Below the pieces are notes generated by a model that saw nothing but the letters and a program-made list of their open reading frames with translations, ran no database searches and was not told where the DNA came from. DNA of 14,787 nucleotides from DALYJJ01 sp031969915 (GTDB lineage: Bacteria > Acidobacteriota > Terriglobia > Bryobacterales > Bryobacteraceae), in NCBI GenBank assembly GCA_031969915.1, contig DALYJJ010000139.1, forward strand, positions 1 through 14,787. Reading direction: 5' to 3'. A program made the position numbers and the translations under genes. Positions 14,653-14,787 of the stretch are shown here, in pieces (the first letter of the stretch is position 1; every line of letters begins with the position of its first letter).

Positions 14653-14787
14653 TTCTTGTACTTCTTTCCGCTTCCGCAGGGGCATGGATCGTTCCGTCCC
14701 ACCTTGTTCGCACGCAAAACCTGGCCGGAGGGCGCCGAAGCCTCGCCGCCGGCGAACTGCAAATCCTGCATTTCGCGTTCTTTCTTA
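14634..14787 (-). CDS. secA: Preprotein translocase SecA, C-terminal end (partial)
   Basis: This is the last 50 codons of a leftward gene that enters from the right edge, so no start is present. Read in the frame that stops with TAG at 14636-14634, the tail is [35 protein letters not shown] is the zinc-binding SEC-C motif at the end of SecA, the ATPase that drives proteins through SecYEG and whose zinc tail binds SecB and ribosomes. The preceding linker ([12 protein letters not shown]) also suits the SecA end. SEC-C motifs occur in other proteins too, but the R-N-D-P lead-in and linker favour SecA. Confidence 0.88.
   Translation of the reverse strand, partial: [50 protein letters not shown]

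Noticed and set aside
14653..14685. Longer N-terminus (MPLRKRKEVQE) for the DUF6599-like protein
   Set aside because: These codons are the SecA SEC-C motif in another frame, and the signal peptide begins only at the ATG at 14652.

Overview
The window is GC-rich and densely coded, with short intergenic gaps. The gene content points to an acidobacterium of the Bryobacterales/Solibacter type: a MacB-like permease with a C-terminal zinc ribbon, an orphan DUF58 protein, a Tat-leader GHL6-like glycosidase, a Tat-like aldo/keto reductase, an RNase J, and a DUF6599-like protein behind secA. This placement rests on remembered family patterns and has not been checked against a database.

Layout, left to right. 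The 3' part of a permease-like gene (2-790, +) is followed by a rightward cluster: an OPT-family transporter (838-2802), a uridine kinase-like P-loop kinase (2806-3492) and an atypical SDR (3459-4205). The kinase follows the transporter by 3 bases and the SDR overlaps the kinase by 34, so the three are probably co-transcribed. Two leftward genes follow: a tiny two-TM protein (4217-4426) and a lipoprotein (4511-5410), separated by an AT-rich repeat-bearing spacer. A rightward pair, DUF58 (5497-6669) and a TonB-dependent receptor (about 6458-8419), overlaps by an unusual 212 bases. A leftward Tat-exported GHL6-like glycosidase (8438-10675) is divergent from a rightward exported aldo/keto reductase (10759-11691), a likely sugar-processing pair. 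RNase J (11705-13372) is leftward. It is preceded by a 377-base non-coding stretch that holds a promoter, three hairpins and a terminator-like structure on the same strand. This reads best as a small RNA or an attenuated leader. The right edge carries a DUF6599-like membrane protein (13750-14652, leftward) and the last 50 codons of secA (14634-14787, leftward), whose zinc-binding tail is clearly legible.

No tRNA, rRNA, CRISPR array, insertion sequence or phage gene was seen. The most interesting points are the putative RNA upstream of RNase J, the SDR without its catalytic tyrosine, the long DUF58/TonB-receptor overlap, the start codon inside the SecA zinc-motif codons, and a recurring TGnTAnnnT promoter element placed almost on top of start codons.
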